64,000 nucleotides of DNA from Trichoplax sp. H2 (Eukaryota; Placozoa; Uniplacotomia; Trichoplacea), in NCBI GenBank assembly GCA_003344405.1, contig NOWV01000007.1, positions 124,001 to 188,000 of the forward strand, read 5' to 3'. The position numbers were made by a program, and so were the translations under genes. The notes beneath the pieces were generated by a model, which was not told where the DNA came from, did not search any database, and saw nothing but the letters and a program-made list of their open reading frames with translations. Below, piece after piece: positions 60,501 to 64,000 of this stretch (position 1 is the first letter of the stretch; every line of letters begins with the position of its first letter).

Positions 60501-60873
60501 TTCAAATACATTTAGAGCTATCTTAATTCGACTACCAACTTCTAGGGAATATGCATTGTTACAGATAAAAGTTTACATCTCTATACCTTACACCAATATA
60601 TAACTCTTAGTCGAGCTTTGAGCGCCCTTGTCGTATACAGAGTTCATTTTATTTATAGAATGATTACCGTTAACATCAAACTACTAATAACAAGCGGCAA
60701 ATCAACCTAGGATTATCTGTATCACTAGTGGTAGATAATAGAAGCTTTTTCGTTTTGTATGCCGCTTTAAATAATCACAGGCACTCTTATCACGGAATTT
60801 TAATTTATATTGTTATACTTTTCTTGTAGATTGCACTTGCTTTGGTATGAATAATGGCACCTAAGATATTGCA
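57551..60873. other. Intergenic region between Tsp4 and Tsp5
   Basis: About 3.3 kb with no recognised exon. It should contain the Tsp4 promoter at the left and the Tsp5 3' UTR at the right. A GGTTCGG-rich patch is listed separately. Confidence 0.5.
60414..60505. repeat. GGTTCGG-rich patch
   Basis: A GC-richer stretch with repeated (C)GGTTC words, including the self-complementary CGGTTCGAACCG at 60420-60431, then CTCGGTTC, AGGTTCC, TGGTTCGGTTC and AGGTTC. It includes a GGTTCGAACC word like a tRNA T-arm, but no tRNA fold surrounds it. Confidence 0.65.
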
Positions 60874-62322
60874 TTACACAACTTCACCTTCTTTCTTTAT
60901 GTCGCAAACCATCATTATAGCTGCAATCATACCGAAAACCTAATATGGTTTAAAAACATATCAGGATTTTTCAAAGTATAATTTTTACAGTTACAGCGAC
61001 GAACACATGAATATAATCAATTTTTAAATATGGTATTTAACAGTAAAGTTATTGTTAGGAAAATTCATTCCTTACCTGAATGATCCCAATGGTAACGCCA
61101 ACTCCTAAGACGATGCGTATATTTTCAGCAACCGCATTTGTAAGTTGAACTCGGCAGGACTAATGATTATTATGGCGAAAATTTAGAAAATATTAAATTT
61201 ACATTATTACAAGCAAAAAAAGACTTATTAAAGTTTGGTTAGAAAGAATTCTTTCCTACATGAAATCAGTCACAGTATTGGTTATTTTATTTTCTTACAT
61301 TAGTATAGATGTTGGTATTGTCTGTCCTGTTTAAGCCACAGTTTAGTGTAACGGTCCTACAACATGAATCCGGAACTGGGTTGGCAATTGTTGCGTTACT
61401 TTGTTTACCCCATTCAGAGCCAGTATAGTCGGTATATGTTTGAGCACCGCAACATTTAAACTAATGGAAGATAGATTTATTTTATTTTAACATGATTAGC
61501 ATTTAAGGAAAATTTCTTTCCACTGTAGTTGCATTTCATAGAATAATAAAGTATATAAAATACTTACTTGTTGCTGAATATGGTTAATAGCAGTAGTTAA
61601 AGGACCGTTATTTCCAACGCCGTATTTACTGGAAATGTCTGACCGGAAACTGTTCGTGATGGCATTTATTATCTATAAGTTACCCATTTTTTAGTTGGGA
61701 GTAAAACAAATACTTATTAATTTCAGATCGATAAGGGACTATGAATCACTTTACTTTAATATCAGAAACTTATTTCAAGATCATCTGTGATGATAGTGGA
61801 ATTCTGTCGTAAAAATGAAAGGGGTAACTGCTCTACTTGTAGTAAGGGTAGTTATCACGAAAACGATGCATGTCAAATTTATTGATGAGTGTACACTGTA
61901 CTGTACAGTAAGAATCGCACTTACCGCAGGACTATTCGTTGCAGCGTAGATGCCACCTCCCAATTCCATGGCAAAGATTATTAACAAGAAAATGAAATAC
62001 TGGACATGGAAATGTGCAAATGTATTGAATAGTCCAATAAGTGAAAGGATATTTTAGAACATTGTAATTCAAAAGCAAACTCAAGAGAATGAAGAACGGT
62101 CATTCATAAGATTACCATCTAACTTACAGTAATTAGCATGCAAGAGTTCCTTTTCATAGCACCAATACAACCAAAGATGCTAGCAATGAATGTTAGAATT
62201 CCTGCAGCCATAACCAAGGCAGTTCCGGTAACATAAATTCCTCCATCTGTTGCAATGGTAGTAATATCAGCGGATGTAGCGAAGATGTAAGCCGATGCCC
62301 CAATCAACGCTATACCACTAAG
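60874..62322 (-). CDS. Tetraspanin (Tsp5), exons 2-7; first exon not found
   Basis: Six phase-0 exons on the complement, in coding order: 62128-62322, 61925-61999, 61568-61672, 61299-61460, 61076-61159, 60874-60939 (stop TAA), 228 residues. The first exon here begins LSGIALIGASAYIF, the second half of TM1, exactly where exon 2 starts in the other four copies. So a short ATG exon with the N-terminus and the first half of TM1 must lie further upstream. I found none in 62323-64000, and first introns in this family reach 3.4 kb, so it is probably beyond the window. The large loop has FKCCGAQTYTDY, PVPDSCC, NCG and SCR, six cysteines. It contains possible N-glycosylation sites (NAT, NRT). The tail is CDIKKEGEVV. 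Confidence 0.9.
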
Positions 62323-64000
62323 CTGTAATATTTGTAAAAAGAAAATTAAGTTTTTAATTTTTTGCTGTAATCATTTATAAAATATTTACAAAGTGAAAAA
62401 CACAGTCAAAAAGTGATTTATGTGTAGTACGGGCATTTAATCAACGTCGTATGTTATCAATTTTAAAAAATTATATTTTTTTTCAATATTGCATAACTTT
62501 CATAATCATATCACTTATTTTAGATAGTAAGGTAAATGTTATTTATTCCATTAATATACTGGTACTGTACTGTACAGTAATTAAGCAAAAGAATTGAAGA
62601 AAGATTAGTTTCATATACGAGTACTAGTCTAGGATATAATAAAGTGTAGAACATAATTTATACGTACGTATGCGGTTTCTACTTGTATTATGCTCAATAT
62701 CATAGTATGAAGATGATAGCGTTGGTAATTCAAAGCTGTAAATATTTGGACTATGCATTAGAAATTAAAAGATTATACACGAAGATGAAACATGTTCATC
62801 TTCATCGTCGAGAAAATTCTTCATTGACGTATGTTTATTATCCGTGATCATGTTATTCACAGTTAATTTTGGATGCATAAGCCATTGGAGGGGTCGGGTT
62901 ATTAACCTTAATAAAGGACTCAATCAATTGGGTAATAGTCAAGTATAGCATGTAATGTATATCAATTATTATGGATAAGCGACTTATTGAGGCCTTGTTG
63001 TTGATCGATGCAATAAAATAATAATAAAGCAAGAGCGAATTCTTGTGCAATAACATGCTAATAATTATTAATTATAATGACTTTTTTTTATTACTATCGT
63101 GTATAGCACATTAACGTGATGGTTTTACTTAGTAATAGCATGGACTACTCTCTGCTACGACTGTAGTCTTGCACAGTCAAGCTATGATCCATTACTGACA
63201 TTAGTATTGTTTTATGTCAGGCTTGTCCTACTCGATATTTTACTTCCAGTGACTTAAATGCGAATCATCGCCTTTCGTCAGGAGTAGTGAGTCTACGTCT
63301 CTCGTAGATTTCAAGCATGAAAGCCCAATTTCATTGAAAAATCAAGTCATTTCTACTCGTAACAGTCTCCTATGGAATTGGAGTATCGACAGTACCGTAC
63401 AGTAAAGACTTTCTTCGATCTCCGATTGAGTTTACAAATTAGTAAATACGCGTAAAATTGGATTAAGACTTGTTCATAGCACGTATCATGGCATACTGAA
63501 TTCAATCAGGCATAATGAGTCGATGTTTACCTGTTGTCAAGGCTTTTCATTTTTTGAACTTGGTTCTAATCAAATCATGAATATCTACTATCCTAACAAC
63601 ATGCTATCGTACTGACTGTGAAAATACGACTATAGCCAAGATTGTAACATGAGCCTATATCGACCGTCCTATTCGTCTCGCTGGAATATTGAAATTATTA
63701 CTCTGTCGATGAAATTCATCGATTACAAGCGCTCAATTCTTTCCATGGAGTCCACTACGTGACTAAACCCTTTCTATCATGCTGTGAATATCCCTCTTCA
63801 CAGCCTCTCTCGTTGTATGATCATGTATGGCGGTGATGTCCATCATCATCCTATACTGTAGTAACAAAGGCCGAATATTATGTACAGTATATTGCAATAG
63901 CGGTACGTCCAAGTTCAAGCTTGGAAAGAAAGAGAAAGGCAAGACGATCACAATGTCCAATTCATCTTGAAAAGGTATTAAAAATAAAATGAAGGAAATA
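62323..64000. other. Probable Tsp5 intron 1 or upstream region
   Basis: No coding exon found. A TACTGTACAGTA palindrome is at 62568-62579. A small 8-bp hairpin (GCTGTGAA/TTCACAGC) spans 63781-63804. The part beyond about 63100 is slightly richer in GC than the rest, without a frame I can support. Confidence 0.5.

Overview
This is an AT-rich (roughly 30-35% GC by eye) animal nuclear window. Its genes are split into many small exons with GT-AG introns of about 75 bp to 3.4 kb. There are no bacterial features and no rRNA or tRNA genes. The mix of an LRRIQ1-like ciliary IQ protein, a PRMT1-type methyltransferase and several tetraspanins points to an early-branching animal. A placozoan such as Trichoplax is my best guess from composition and compactness; this is inference, not proof. 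A 20-N scaffold gap lies at 16246-16265.

Layout: (1) 350-2926, plus strand, the 3' end of an LRRIQ1-like gene. (2) 5761-11327, minus, tetraspanin Tsp1. (3) 14587-18561, plus, a PRMT1-type arginine methyltransferase, diverging from Tsp1 across a repeat-rich spacer and carrying the scaffold gap in an intron. (4) 18562-26339, mostly empty, with two weak unrecognised gene models. (5) 26340-29239 (minus) and 31402-35477 (plus), a head-to-head pair of paralogous JmjC/cupin proteins with signal peptides, one EF-hand-like loop, acidic tails and a C-terminal HEEL. (6) 37504-43013, minus, Tsp2, with an unusual acidic tail of about 200 residues. (7) 46182-52029, plus, Tsp3. (8) 54063-57550, minus, Tsp4. 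(9) 60874-62322, minus, Tsp5, whose first exon is not found here.

I rebuilt the exon chains by hand from splice sites and reading phase. The four complete tetraspanin models share one seven-exon plan: every intron is phase 0, the third exon is always 75 nt and the sixth always 84 nt. Tsp5 shows the last six exons of the same plan. This indicates a local tandem expansion from one ancestral gene, with the methyltransferase and the JmjC pair lying inside the array.

Functionally the window combines membrane scaffold proteins (tetraspanins), two predicted ER-lumen Fe(II)/2-oxoglutarate oxygenases with calcium-binding features, a nuclear/cytosolic arginine methyltransferase and a calmodulin-binding ciliary protein. 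Nothing in the sequence shows that they act together. The most novel items are the calcium-linked ER JmjC pair, the long-tailed Tsp2 and the tetraspanin array.
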